DNA of 64,000 nt from NCBI RefSeq assembly GCF_021026345.1, contig NZ_JAJNCZ010000008.1, forward strand, positions 124,001 through 188,000. Reading direction: 5' to 3'. How positions within the stretch are numbered: the stretch's first letter is position 1; each line of letters begins with the position of its first letter. The notes under the pieces were generated by a model. That model searched no databases and was not told where the DNA came from. It was given only the letters and a program-made list of their open reading frames with translations. This stretch comes from Rhizobium sp. GN54. Its GTDB lineage: Bacteria > Pseudomonadota > Alphaproteobacteria > Rhizobiales > Rhizobiaceae. Below, in pieces: positions 56,228 to 64,000 of the stretch. The position numbers were made by a program, and so were the translations under genes.

Positions 56228-56497
56228 TCAGGCCTGCTTGCGGCCGAACAGGCTGCCTGCGATCGCCTGCAGCACGCCGCCGCCGATCAGGCCGCCCAAC
56301 GCGTTGGCGACGAGCACGGACAGGCCGGCCTCGCCGCCCACCGCCTGCAGCAGCAGGCCGCCGCCGACACCGCCGATCGCACCCACGATCGTGCGCACGA
56401 TGACGCTGGTCGCCTGCTGTTTCAGCATGGCGCCAACGGCGTTGCCGCCGACCGCGCCGCTGATGAGCTGTGTGATAAGTGGCATCAATGCTTCCAT
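56228..56497 (-). CDS. Small glycine-rich hydrophobic protein
   Basis: This is an 89-residue product: MEALMPLITQLISGAVGGNA, then two glycine-zipper-like hydrophobic segments (VIVRTIVGAIGGVGGGLLLQ and VANALGGLIGGGVLQAIAGS) and a basic end (FGRKQA). It is probably inserted in the membrane. The function is unknown; similar short proteins occur in rhizobia. GGGGGGA lies seven bases before the ATG. It converges on ilvE. Confidence 0.7.
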   Translation of the reverse strand: MEALMPLITQLISGAVGGNAVGAMLKQQATSVIVRTIVGAIGGVGGGLLLQAVGGEAGLSVLVANALGGLIGGGVLQAIAGSLFGRKQA

Positions 56498-56775
56498 GTG
56501 CAGTCCCCCCGTTCGGGTCGTGCCGGAAGCGCGTCGAGACCTTCCGGCAACGAACACGTGAAGCTGGCAGGCGCCCTCCCGGGCGGCCGAATCGCCAGTG
56601 CCGATACCCTCGGCGCGCGTATGGTGGTTGCGAAATTGCAAGCTGTCAATTTTTCAGTGTTTTTCGGCACGGCGGCCAGCTTGCAAGCGCCCTGGCGCAA
56701 GGCGGCGGAAGACGTCGCGCAGATGCCCGGGGCAGGCCCGGGCATGGCGGTGGAAGGGAGGCTGGGGCCGCGCCT

Positions 56776-57885
56776 CTATTCGGCGGCGTCGTTGAAGACG
56801 CCGCGGCGGATCTGGTCCTCCTCGATCGATTCGAACAGGGCCTTGAAGTTGCCCTCGCCGAAACCCTCGTCACCCTTGCGCTGGATGAACTCGAAGAAGA
56901 TCGGTCCGATGACGGTCTTCGAAAAGATCTGCAGCAGGATCTTCGTCGTTCCGCCGTCGACCACGCCTTCGCCGTCGATCAGAATGCCATGCTTCTTCAA
57001 CCGGTGCAGCGGTTCGTCGTGGTCGTGGACGCGTTCCTGCGACTTCTCGTAGTAGGTCTCCGGCGGGCCGGGCATGAACTTCAGGCCGTTCCCCGCCAGC
57101 CGGTCGGTGGCATCGTAGATCTCGTCGGTGCCGACGGCGATGTGCTGGATGCCTTCGCCGTTATACTTGCGCAGATATTCCTCGATCTGGCTGCGGTCGT
57201 CGGTCGATTCGTTCAGCGGGATGCGGATCTTGCCGCAGGGCGAGGTGATCGCCCGCGAAACCAGCCCGCTCATCTCGCCGGCGATGTCGAAGAAGTGGAT
57301 CTGCCGGAAATTGAACAGTTCGCGGTAGAACGCCCACCACTTGTCCATGTTGCCGCGGAAGACGTTGTGGGTCAGGTGGTCGAGATAGTAGAAGCCGACG
57401 CCGGAAGGCTTCGGGTCGGGCTCGCCGGTCCAGTCGAACTCGGCGTCGTAGGCCGATCCCTTCTCGCCGTAGCGGTCGATGAAATAGAGCAGCGATCCAC
57501 CGATGCCGACGATCGCCGGTGCGTCGATGCACTTGTCGGTGCCGGTATATTCCTCCGCCCCCATCGACACGGCGTGCTTCAGGGCATGGCCGGCATCGAC
57601 GACGCGCCAGGCCATCGAAGGCGCGCAGGGGCCGTGCTTTTCAACGAAGCGCTCGGCAAACGAGCCCTTCTCGGCATTCAGCACGTAGTTGATGTCGCCC
57701 TGGCGCCAGACGGAAATGTCCTTCGTCCGGTGCCGCGCCACTTCCGCATAGCCCATGCGGGCGAAGAGTTCGCGCAGCTTCTCCGGCTCGGAATGGGCGA
57801 ATTCCACGAATTCGAAGCCATCGGTTCCGGCCGGGTTCTCGGCGCTGATCACAGCCGGCGGTGCGTCGTGCGGGAACGGTCCCAT
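56776..57885 (-). CDS. hpd: 4-hydroxyphenylpyruvate dioxygenase
   Basis: This is a 369-residue iron dioxygenase with two VOC-type halves. Iron ligands lie in the LDHLTHNVFRGNM segment (His), the EGIQHIAVGTDEIYD segment (His) and the C-terminal FFEFIQRKGDEGFGEGNF (Glu). It converts 4-hydroxyphenylpyruvate to homogentisate in tyrosine breakdown. The start at MGPFPHD fits the family. It is divergent from an Lrp-type regulator, the usual arrangement. Confidence 0.97.
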   Translation of the reverse strand: MGPFPHDAPPAVISAENPAGTDGFEFVEFAHSEPEKLRELFARMGYAEVARHRTKDISVWRQGDINYVLNAEKGSFAERFVEKHGPCAPSMAWRVVDAGHALKHAVSMGAEEYTGTDKCIDAPAIVGIGGSLLYFIDRYGEKGSAYDAEFDWTGEPDPKPSGVGFYYLDHLTHNVFRGNMDKWWAFYRELFNFRQIHFFDIAGEMSGLVSRAITSPCGKIRIPLNESTDDRSQIEEYLRKYNGEGIQHIAVGTDEIYDATDRLAGNGLKFMPGPPETYYEKSQERVHDHDEPLHRLKKHGILIDGEGVVDGGTTKILLQIFSKTVIGPIFFEFIQRKGDEGFGEGNFKALFESIEEDQIRRGVFNDAAE

Positions 57886-57923
57886 GGCATTCTCCTCCTC
57901 GAATTCCCTGATGAAACGCAAGT

Positions 57924-57943
57924 ATGCGCCGACCGCGGCGCAT
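57924..57943. promoter_or_regulatory. Palindrome in the hpd / lrp divergent promoter region
   Basis: ATGCGCC (57924-57930) and GGCGCAT (57937-57943) are perfect 7-bp arms with a 6-bp spacer. The site lies 39 bp upstream of the hpd start and 77 bp upstream of the lrp start. It is a plausible binding site for the divergent Lrp-type protein. Confidence 0.55.
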
Positions 57944-58019
57944 GATGTTTGCAAAGTCGGTGGTCAATCGAGCCGATGTGACGTATTCTTGCATGATATG
58001 TGAAGATGGAGACGAAATC

Positions 58020-58478
58020 TTGCATCTGGACGCGTTCGACCGAAAATTGCTGGCGCTTCTGCAACGGGATGCGCGCCTGACCAACAACGAAATCTCCGAG
58101 CGTATCAACCTGTCGCCGTCGCAATGTTCGCGGCGGCGGGCGCGGCTGGAGGATGAGGGCATCATCCGGGCCTACCGGGCCGAACTCGACCGCGAGAAGC
58201 TCGACCTCGGCATCGTCATCATCGTGACGGTGACGCTCGCCACCCACAATCGCGACAACGCCCAGCGCTTCGCCCGGCTCATTTCCAGCCTCCCGGAGGT
58301 GCTGGAGGCGTTTTCGCTGACGGGCGAGATGGACTACATCATCAAGGTGGTGGTGCCGAATCTGAAGGCGCTTTCAGCTTTCGTGAACGACGTGCTCCTG
58401 CCGCACGAATCCGTCTCGCACGTGAAGACGGCGATCGTGCTCGACACGCTGAAGGAGACGACGGCGCTTCCCGTCTGA
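58020..58478 (+). CDS. Lrp/AsnC-family regulator divergent from hpd
   Basis: This is a protein of about 152 residues. The helix-turn-helix is LTNNEISERINLSPSQCSRR, followed by the AsnC-type ligand/oligomer domain (LEAFSLTGEMDYIIKVVVPN). TTG at 58020 has GGAG eight bases upstream and places the family start; an ATG at 57993 is possible but lacks a ribosome site. Its divergence from hpd suggests control of tyrosine catabolism. Confidence 0.88.
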   Translation: MHLDAFDRKLLALLQRDARLTNNEISERINLSPSQCSRRRARLEDEGIIRAYRAELDREKLDLGIVIIVTVTLATHNRDNAQRFARLISSLPEVLEAFSLTGEMDYIIKVVVPNLKALSAFVNDVLLPHESVSHVKTAIVLDTLKETTALPV

Positions 58479-58597
58479 GCGCACCGAATAGATTGTCGCG
58501 CCTGTCCGTGTTTCCAGCGGAACAGAATGGCCCGGATCGTCGTTGTAGGTTGCAATCAAACAATCAGGCACCGTCATCGGGTCGAAGGAACAGGGTA

Positions 58598-58777
58598 ATG
58601 GAAAATCAGATGCCTGCAGATGGCGGTGCCGTCGCGGTCCGGCTGCGTGCCGTGGTCTATGCCTACGCTCTCGCCAACATCGCCGTCGCGGCCCTGCTGC
58701 TGTCGACGGTGACGCCCGCGCCGACCGTCGTTGCCGACCAGGATGCGCCGGTCCAGCAGGTCGCCAGCGCGCGCTGA
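58598..58777 (+). CDS. Small single-helix membrane protein
   Basis: This is a 59-residue product with one hydrophobic helix (VVYAYALANIAVAALLLSTV) and a charged tail. No family was recognised. AAGGA lies eight bases before the ATG, which supports translation. It stands between lrp and the metallo-hydrolase gene, in the same direction. Confidence 0.5.
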   Translation: MENQMPADGGAVAVRLRAVVYAYALANIAVAALLLSTVTPAPTVVADQDAPVQQVASAR

Positions 58778-58884
58778 ATTCACTTCCCACGCCCGGTCCC
58801 GTGTGCGGTCTTGCCATCGACCGTGGCATCCCGGGCCGGGAGCGGCTATATGCGGGGTCGGCACCAATTCCCAGCGAGGACCCC

Positions 58885-59532
58885 ATGGGCATGCTTCAGG
58901 CGGGCATCATCCCCGTCACCCCCTTCCAGCAGAATTGCACGATCCTGTTCGACATGGACACAAAGGAAGGCGTGATCGTCGATCCGGGCGGCGACGTCGA
59001 GGCGATCGTCGAGGTGGTGCAGAAGAACGGGATCGCGCTGAAGGCCATCTGGCTGACGCACGGCCATCTCGATCACGCCGGCGGGGCGAAGGAGCTCAAG
59101 GAAGCGCTCGGCCTCGACATCATCGGCCCGCACAGGGACGACCTGCCGCTGCTGGAACGCATGGAGACGCAGGCCGAGAAATTCGGCGTCGCGATGAAGG
59201 TGCAGAACGTTGTTCCCGACCGCTGGCTTGAAGATGGCGACCGCGTCTCCTTCGGCGAACACGAGTTCGAGGTCTACCACACGCCCGGCCATGCGCCGGG
59301 TCACGTCATCTTCTTCAACCGCAAGCAGAATTTCGCCCATCTCGGCGACGTGCTGTTCCGCGGCTCGGTCGGGCGCACCGACCTGCCGGGCGGCGACGAA
59401 GAGGTGCTGCTTGCCTCGATCCGCGACAAGGTGCTGCCGCTCGGCGACGACGTCGGCTTCATCTGCGGCCATGGCCCGGGCGGCAAGATCGGCGAGGAGC
59501 GGCTGACCAATCTCTTCCTGCGCGGTCTCTGA
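58885..59532 (+). CDS. MBL-fold metallo-hydrolase (glyoxalase II-like)
   Basis: This is a 215-residue protein. The zinc motif LTHGHLDHAGG is near residue 60, HTPGHAPGHV near 130 and HLGDVLFRGSVGRTDLPGGD near 155, giving the dinuclear site of the glyoxalase II/YcbL group. It probably hydrolyses a thioester such as a glutathione conjugate. GAGG precedes the ATG by five bases. A perfect terminator follows. Confidence 0.93.
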   Translation: MGMLQAGIIPVTPFQQNCTILFDMDTKEGVIVDPGGDVEAIVEVVQKNGIALKAIWLTHGHLDHAGGAKELKEALGLDIIGPHRDDLPLLERMETQAEKFGVAMKVQNVVPDRWLEDGDRVSFGEHEFEVYHTPGHAPGHVIFFNRKQNFAHLGDVLFRGSVGRTDLPGGDEEVLLASIRDKVLPLGDDVGFICGHGPGGKIGEERLTNLFLRGL

Positions 59533-59555
59533 GCACCGCCGCAAGGTGCAAAATT

Positions 59556-59586
59556 AAAAGGCGGATGGTTTCCCATCCGCCTTTTT
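59556..59586 (+). terminator. Rho-independent terminator of the MBL hydrolase gene
   Basis: GGCGGATGG (59560-59568) and CCATCCGCC (59573-59581) pair across TTTC; the stem is flanked by A4 and T5, the latter giving the U tract. Confidence 0.93.
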
Positions 59587-59608
59587 CCTGCGTGCTGCCG
59601 TGCCTGCC

Positions 59609-60031
59609 TCAGCCGGCGACGCAGAAGTGCTCCCGCCCGTCATAGCCGACGAAGGTGCCGGAGCGGGGATTGAACGAGCGGTAGGTGCTTTCGCAGTAGT
59701 CGTACCAGGCCGGGCTCCAGGGCTCGAGGGTGCCGACGACGACCCGTTCGCGGTAGACGCGGCGAACCGGGCGGTATTCCGGCTCGACATAGACGCGGCG
59801 CGGGGGCGCGCGGTAGTAGCCGTCGTCGTAGCGCGGGGTGTTGGCGATCGCGCTGCCGACGATCACGCCGGTGACGAGGCCGGCGGCGCCGGCCGCCCAG
59901 GCGGCATCGTTGTTGTGGTGGCGGCCGTGGCGCCAGTGGCCGCGGTCGCCTGCCTCGGCGGCTCCGAAGGAGGAGAGCGTCGTCGCTGCCACTGCAAATG
60001 CCAGAACGGCCGACTTCAGGTATCTGTTCAT
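59609..60031 (-). CDS. BA14K family protein
   Basis: This is a 140-residue exported protein. A signal peptide (MNRYLKSAVLAFAVAATTLS...AEA) is followed by a His-rich patch, a glycine-zipper membrane segment (AGAAGLVTGVIVGSAIA), and the BA14K C-terminus WYDYCESTYRSFNPRSGTF ... DGREHFC. BA14K proteins are lectin-like surface proteins of Rhizobiales, first seen as a Brucella antigen. It converges on the MBL gene. Confidence 0.88.
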   Translation of the reverse strand: MNRYLKSAVLAFAVAATTLSSFGAAEAGDRGHWRHGRHHNNDAAWAAGAAGLVTGVIVGSAIANTPRYDDGYYRAPPRRVYVEPEYRPVRRVYRERVVVGTLEPWSPAWYDYCESTYRSFNPRSGTFVGYDGREHFCVAG

Positions 60032-60126
60032 CTCATTCGTCCCTGGTTCCGGTCGCGAACCTGCGACCATCCGATAGCGGCGATCCTAGGGAGATCCGAA
60101 TGAACGGGCGCTGAACGGCGCCGGGC

Positions 60127-60152
60127 AAAAAAAACCCGGCAGGATGCCGGGT
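60127..60152 (-). terminator. Rho-independent terminator of cspA
   Basis: ACCCGGCA (60134-60141) and TGCCGGGT (60145-60152) form a perfect stem with a 3-nt loop; read on the - strand it is followed by eight T residues. Confidence 0.92.
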
Positions 60153-60178
60153 CGCAATGGTCTTGGTTGAAGATCGCC

Positions 60179-60394
60179 TCAGCCGGCGATCTGCAGATTC
60201 ACCGCCTTGGGGCCTTTGCCGCGGCGGTCGGGTTCCGTCTCGAAGCTTACCTTCTGGTTCTCGGAGAGTCCGTTCAGGCCGGAAGCCTGTACGGCAGAGA
60301 TGTGTACGAAGATATCCGCACCACCATTGTCGGGCTTGATGAAACCGAAGCCCTTTTCGGTGTTGAAGAATTTTACAGTGCCAGTTTCGGCCAT
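60179..60394 (-). CDS. cspA: Cold shock-domain protein
   Basis: This is a 71-residue OB-fold nucleic-acid chaperone with RNP1 (KGFGFI) and RNP2 (DIFVHI), starting MAETGTVKFFNTEKG. CspA-type proteins melt RNA structure and often carry long regulatory 5' leaders. The region upstream is free of genes for about 670 bp, which would fit such a leader. A strong terminator follows. Confidence 0.96.
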   Translation of the reverse strand: MAETGTVKFFNTEKGFGFIKPDNGGADIFVHISAVQASGLNGLSENQKVSFETEPDRRGKGPKAVNLQIAG

Positions 60395-61064
60395 GCGTCA
60401 GGTCCTTTTCTCTCTGCCCGGTAGTTTGGCGGCGGGCAGCATTTCGGTTTGCCCCCGAAGGGGCGTGAGGCAGGCAGTTCCGATGTGAGGAAAGGGTCCT
60501 GTTTTACCGCAGCCAGCCAAGCGCTGTTCCTCATGGAACTTATCAGCACGGCTGCCCGGATTTTTATCGCGTCTCCGGCGCGCTATTATTGAAGGTCTTC
60601 CCATGTCCGCAAATTGCCCGAACAGGGCAAGAGTGCTGTGTTTATCATTAATTGGCAAGCAAAAGTTTCGAACACTTCATGAACCGCTCCGGTTCGGCGT
60701 CTTTCCGGCGGTTGGGGCAATAGACTTGCAGCATTCCGGAACAGTTTCGCAGGCATCGTAGCAACTATATTGAGCATGCCGCCCAATAACCCGGCCGGGG
60801 GACAGCAAAGCGCAGAGAGGCCTGGTTCACATGTTCAAGAAGGGGGCGAACTATGCCGCTTTGCCCCGCTTTTCCTTGGTCTTCTCCAGTTCCGGCACAG
60901 GTCCGATCGCAAGCATCGCGGCGAAAAAGATCGTGCGGTCAGCCGATCCGGCGCCGCGATGCTGTCGCTGATCGGAAATACATCGAACCGGGCGGCAGAC
61001 AGGACCGCTCCCGCCGGGACGAACCGAGGCGGTTCTCGATAGACGTCGGGGTGGGGGCGTGTCG
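60395..61064 (-). other. Long gene-free region upstream of cspA
   Basis: No supported gene lies in these 670 bp. The part from 60560 to 60780 is AT-richer and includes a small stem TTGCCC/GGGCAA (60614-60630). This is the likely promoter and leader of cspA, and the 3' side of the aldose dehydrogenase gene that ends at 61065. No tRNA or known RNA family was recognised. Confidence 0.55.
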
Positions 61065-62264
61065 CTATTGCGAGGAGGGGAGCCTGGAGACGCGCAGCAG
61101 GGCGCCGTCGTCCTCGTCCGTCAGCAGCAGGATCGCGCCGTCGGGGGTGACCTTGACGTCGCGCAGCCGGCCGAAGGCGCCGTCCAGCATGCGCTCCTCG
61201 CTGTGGATGGCGCCGGCCTCGTCGCGTTCCAGCCGGACGAGCGTCTGGTATTTCAGCGCCGCCACGAGCAGGTCGCCGTCCCATTCGGGGAACATCGGGC
61301 CGCGATAGACGGCAACGGCGCCGGGCGCGATGGAGGGATCCCAGTAGTAGGCCGGCTGCTCGTAGCCGTCCCTTGCCGTGCCCTTGCCGATCTCGGCGCC
61401 GGAATAGTCCTTGCCGTAGCTGATGACCGGCCAGCCGTAGTTGCGGCCCGGCTGCGGCAGGTTGATCTCGTCGCCGCCGCGCGCCCCGTGTTCGGCGGTC
61501 ACGAGCGTTCCGTCCTTCGGATCGATGGCGATGCCCTGCGGATTGCGGTGGCCCTTCGACCAGATCTCCGGCAGTCCGCCCGCGTGCCCCGCATGGGGAT
61601 TGCTGGCGGGGATGCCGCCGTCGGCGGCAACGTGCAGGATCGCGCCGGCGTGGTCGCGCGGATCCTGCGCCCGATCGGGCTCGCCGCGGTCGCCGGTGCC
61701 GAAGAACAGGCTGCCGTCGGCGGCGATCGCGATGCGCGCGCCGAAATTCTCGCCGTTCGGCGTCGCCCTGTTCATCGTGAAGATGCGCCGCACGTCCTCC
61801 AGGCTCTTCTCGTCGGCTGAAAGCCGGGCGCGCGTGACCGCCGTGCCCGTACCGTCCTGCCCGGGGGCGCTGTGGGTGAGGAAGAGGATGCGGCTCGTCG
61901 CAAAATCGGGCGCGAGGGCCACGTCGAGCAATCCGCCCTGGTCCTGCGCCACCACCTGCGGGACGCCGAGGATCGGGGCGGAAAGCTGCCCGTTGCGGAC
62001 GATGCGCAGGCTGCCCTCGCGCTCGGTGACGATGTAGGCGCCGTCCGGCAGGACCTCGACCGCCCAGGGATGCTTCAGGCCCGTTGCAATCGGCTCGACG
62101 GCAAGGGGCACCTTGCTGGTGGGAAACTCCTGCGGCGCGGCCGACACTGTGGCGCCGAGACCGGCTGCCAGCAACAGCGTTGCCGAGAGCTGCATCGCCA
62201 GGCGCGCAGGGCCGAGCGGCCGGCCTGCGGTCGCAGGGAACTCTGTACGGTCAGGCGGGTGCAT
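61065..62264 (-). CDS. PQQ-dependent aldose sugar dehydrogenase-like protein
   Basis: This is a protein of about 399 residues with a hydrophobic export segment (MQLSATLLLAAGLGATVSA) and a six-bladed propeller: PWAVEVLPDGAYIVTEREG, QGGLLDVALAPDF, GRNYGWPVISYGKDYSG. It matches the soluble aldose dehydrogenase (YliI) family, which oxidises sugars with PQQ in the periplasm. The long N-terminal stretch before the signal means the true start may be 62195 rather than 62264 (GGAGG 11 bases upstream). No pqq genes are close. Confidence 0.88.
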   Translation of the reverse strand: MHPPDRTEFPATAGRPLGPARLAMQLSATLLLAAGLGATVSAAPQEFPTSKVPLAVEPIATGLKHPWAVEVLPDGAYIVTEREGSLRIVRNGQLSAPILGVPQVVAQDQGGLLDVALAPDFATSRILFLTHSAPGQDGTGTAVTRARLSADEKSLEDVRRIFTMNRATPNGENFGARIAIAADGSLFFGTGDRGEPDRAQDPRDHAGAILHVAADGGIPASNPHAGHAGGLPEIWSKGHRNPQGIAIDPKDGTLVTAEHGARGGDEINLPQPGRNYGWPVISYGKDYSGAEIGKGTARDGYEQPAYYWDPSIAPGAVAVYRGPMFPEWDGDLLVAALKYQTLVRLERDEAGAIHSEERMLDGAFGRLRDVKVTPDGAILLLTDEDDGALLRVSRLPSSQ

Positions 62265-62400
62265 CGGCGATCTATCCTCCATCCGCCACACAACTGAAGC
62301 CGTCGTCATGCGTTTTCAAGAGGGCGGCGGACGTGGGAACCGCCGAGGTGCAGGGGTGCCCCGGGGGCCTGCGTCCGCCGACTGGAGGAAGAGGCAATCG

Positions 62401-62853
62401 TCAGGCCTCGCTGCTGCGGCGTGTGTCGCCGGCGGGCAGGGTTTCGGTGGCCCGTCCGGCCAGCTGGCCGACGCCGGCAACGACGATCAGCGCGCCGAGG
62501 CCGAGTGCGGTTGCGAGACGCCGGTCGAGCGAGGCCGGATCGTCGTCCTTCGCGCCGGTCGTCGCAGCCGTGGTGATCCTGTCGAGCCCGTCCGGCAGGG
62601 CCGGGCCGGAGATCGTGATCCGTCCGGCGTGGCCGACTGTCCCGGTGGTGGCGAAGTCGAGCGAGGGATGCGTATCGCCCAGCATGCCGACGACGAGGCT
62701 GCGTTCGTCGCCGAGGGCTGCGGCGTTGGCGACGTTCATCAGGCCGACGAACATCAGGACGCAGGCCGCGAGCGCCGTCAGCGTGATGTAGAGGACCGCC
62801 CGGCCTTCGCGCCGGCGATGGTTGCGGATCGTCTTCTCGTCGTCGATGAACAT
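62401..62853 (-). CDS. Hypothetical protein with two membrane helices
   Basis: This is a 150-residue product. A basic N-terminus (TIRNHRRREGRAVLYITLTA) leads into the first helix (LAACVLMFVGLMNVANAAAL). A 60-residue region follows (TGTVGHAGRITISGPALPDG), then a second helix (ATALGLGALIVVAGVGQLAG). Topology and R-rich start suggest a single inner-membrane protein with a periplasmic loop. No family was recognised. AAAGGGG precedes the ATG. Confidence 0.65.
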   Translation of the reverse strand: MFIDDEKTIRNHRRREGRAVLYITLTALAACVLMFVGLMNVANAAALGDERSLVVGMLGDTHPSLDFATTGTVGHAGRITISGPALPDGLDRITTAATTGAKDDDPASLDRRLATALGLGALIVVAGVGQLAGRATETLPAGDTRRSSEA

Positions 62854-63079
62854 ATCCCACCCCTTTGTCTTTCGCTGCCGGGCTTGTCGCCCTGTTGGCT
62901 GCAAGAAGGCACGCCGAAGTCGGCGTCAGGGGGACTGAAATGCGGCGCCGCCCGACAGTTGTTGTGGTGAAAACGTGGCGGTTGCGGAAAGGTTGGCCCA
63001 CGCACGGCGCGGGACGAACAGACGGTCCCGACGGGACGTCCTTGGCAACTGCTGCGGGGCCGGAGCGGCCCGCCGCCGG

Positions 63080-63958
63080 TCAGCCCGTGCGGCGGCCGAA
63101 GCGGGGTGCCGCCCTATGAGCGCGCGCCTCGTGCGCGGCAGGCGACGGCGAGGCCGGCTGTTCCTCGGGAAAGTCCCGCTCGAAGGAAGTGGGCGCGACC
63201 TGCGGCCGGGCGAGCAGGTAGCCCTGCATCAGCGGCATGCCGATCTCGCGGCAGAATTCCGCCTGCCAGGGCTCCTCGATGTTGGTGACGATCGGGCGGA
63301 TGCCCTCGCGCTCGAGGCGGGCGACCACCACCCGCATGAGGCCCGAGCCTGTGGAGCCCTCGGCAAAGCGCTTCACCCAGATCGGATCGAACTTCAGAAG
63401 GTCCGGCGACAGACGGGCAAGGCGGGCGCTGTCCTCGTCGGTCGCCGCATATTCGTCGATGGCGACGAGGAAGTTCGCGTCGTGGAGCTGTCTGGCGAAC
63501 TGGGCGAGCGTGTCCGGGTTGTCGTCCGGCCATTCGCGGATCTCGCAGGCGATCCTGGCCGGCGCCATGCCGGCCTCGTGGGCGGCAAGGCGCATGCGGT
63601 CGACTTCCTGGCGGATCGCATGCGGCGACTGGAACAGGCCCGGCTGGGAGTTGACGAGCAGCGTCACGTCCTTGCGGGCGAGTTGGCCGGTATTGAGGAT
63701 GTGCAGGCTGCGGCAGAGGCTGTCGACCATCGGCCGGTCCTCTTCCGGGATCAGCGCGAAGAAGTCCGCCGGCGGCACCAGCGCGCCGTCGCAACTGGCG
63801 CGCACCAATCCCTCGACCGCCTCGAGTTCAAGCCGGCCATCGAAGGTTTCGCGCAGGATGGGCTGCAGTGCCGACTGGAGGATGTAGTGGCCGTAGCGTG
63901 CCGTCGTGGTTCCGTCGGCGTCCCTGTCTATGTTTGCAAATATGCTGCGTTCGATCAT
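63080..63958 (-). CDS. Degenerate EAL-domain protein
   Basis: This is a 292-residue protein with an EAL-like fold across residues 20-260. The EAL motif reads VEGLVRAS, the DDFG loop is replaced by DEYAATDED, and the E-G-V-E motif is TNIEEPW, so the metal and substrate residues are mostly lost. It is probably a c-di-GMP receptor or a non-catalytic partner protein. The C-terminal 35 residues are disordered and basic. No GGDEF domain is attached. Confidence 0.82.
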   Translation of the reverse strand: MIERSIFANIDRDADGTTTARYGHYILQSALQPILRETFDGRLELEAVEGLVRASCDGALVPPADFFALIPEEDRPMVDSLCRSLHILNTGQLARKDVTLLVNSQPGLFQSPHAIRQEVDRMRLAAHEAGMAPARIACEIREWPDDNPDTLAQFARQLHDANFLVAIDEYAATDEDSARLARLSPDLLKFDPIWVKRFAEGSTGSGLMRVVVARLEREGIRPIVTNIEEPWQAEFCREIGMPLMQGYLLARPQVAPTSFERDFPEEQPASPSPAAHEARAHRAAPRFGRRTG

Positions 63959-64000
63959 GAGTGTCTTCCGGCACGCCGAAATGCCGGGCGGCCTTCCCGA

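Overview
The window looks like chromosomal DNA of a high-GC alphaproteobacterium of the Rhizobiaceae (Shinella/Ensifer/Rhizobium type). The inference rests on gene content and linkage: a petABC bc1 operon, a MarR/OmpR/histidine-kinase trio of the PetP-PetR type, a ClpS2-type adaptor, an Lrp regulator divergent from hpd, a BA14K protein, a CTC-type L25 with nearby pth and ychF, and the MoxR/DUF58/DUF4159 operon. The genus is inference. No tRNA, rRNA, CRISPR array, transposase or prophage gene was found. About 67 protein genes are supported.

Layout. 0-7 kb: tail of a GNAT acetyltransferase, then a leftward four-gene operon (MoxR ATPase, DUF58, DUF4159/BatA-like membrane protein, second membrane protein). 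7-16 kb: DUF1285, CoA pyrophosphatase and cca, small proteins, hemF, an MFS carrier, a CNNM/CBS protein, and a divergent soxR / FMN-reductase pair with a clear SoxR box. 16-26 kb: trmL, two tandem ABC exporters, an MntA/HepT toxin-antitoxin pair, petABC, apt, and two MaoC-like hydratases. 26-36 kb: membrane protein, ychF, DUF983, clpS, pth, a solute-binding protein next to a full-length GGDEF-EAL protein, rplY and a BenE transporter.

36-45 kb is the most accessory-looking stretch: a lipoprotein with three Kazal-like modules, a sulfotransferase, a 1049-residue repeat protein with an RTX tail, prs (the one core gene), a second RTX protein and a Q/P-rich lipoprotein. 45-51 kb returns to core genes (M24-like protein, pgeF, MidA-like methyltransferase, lgt, UbiK-like, YbjN, proC). 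51-64 kb: CsaA-like protein, an orphan HVO_A0114-type DNA-binding protein, the petP-petR-kinase operon divergent from ilvE across a perfect 35-bp inverted repeat, hpd/lrp, an MBL hydrolase, BA14K, cspA, an aldose dehydrogenase and a degenerate EAL protein.

The best regulatory signals are the SoxR box (15220-15237), the inverted repeat at 55051-55085 and the hpd/lrp palindrome (57924-57943). The best candidates for undescribed biology are the binding-protein/GGDEF-EAL pair (30713-33890), the triple-Kazal lipoprotein with its secreted-protein neighbours (36-44 kb), and the MarR operator shared by ilvE and an envelope/respiration regulator operon.
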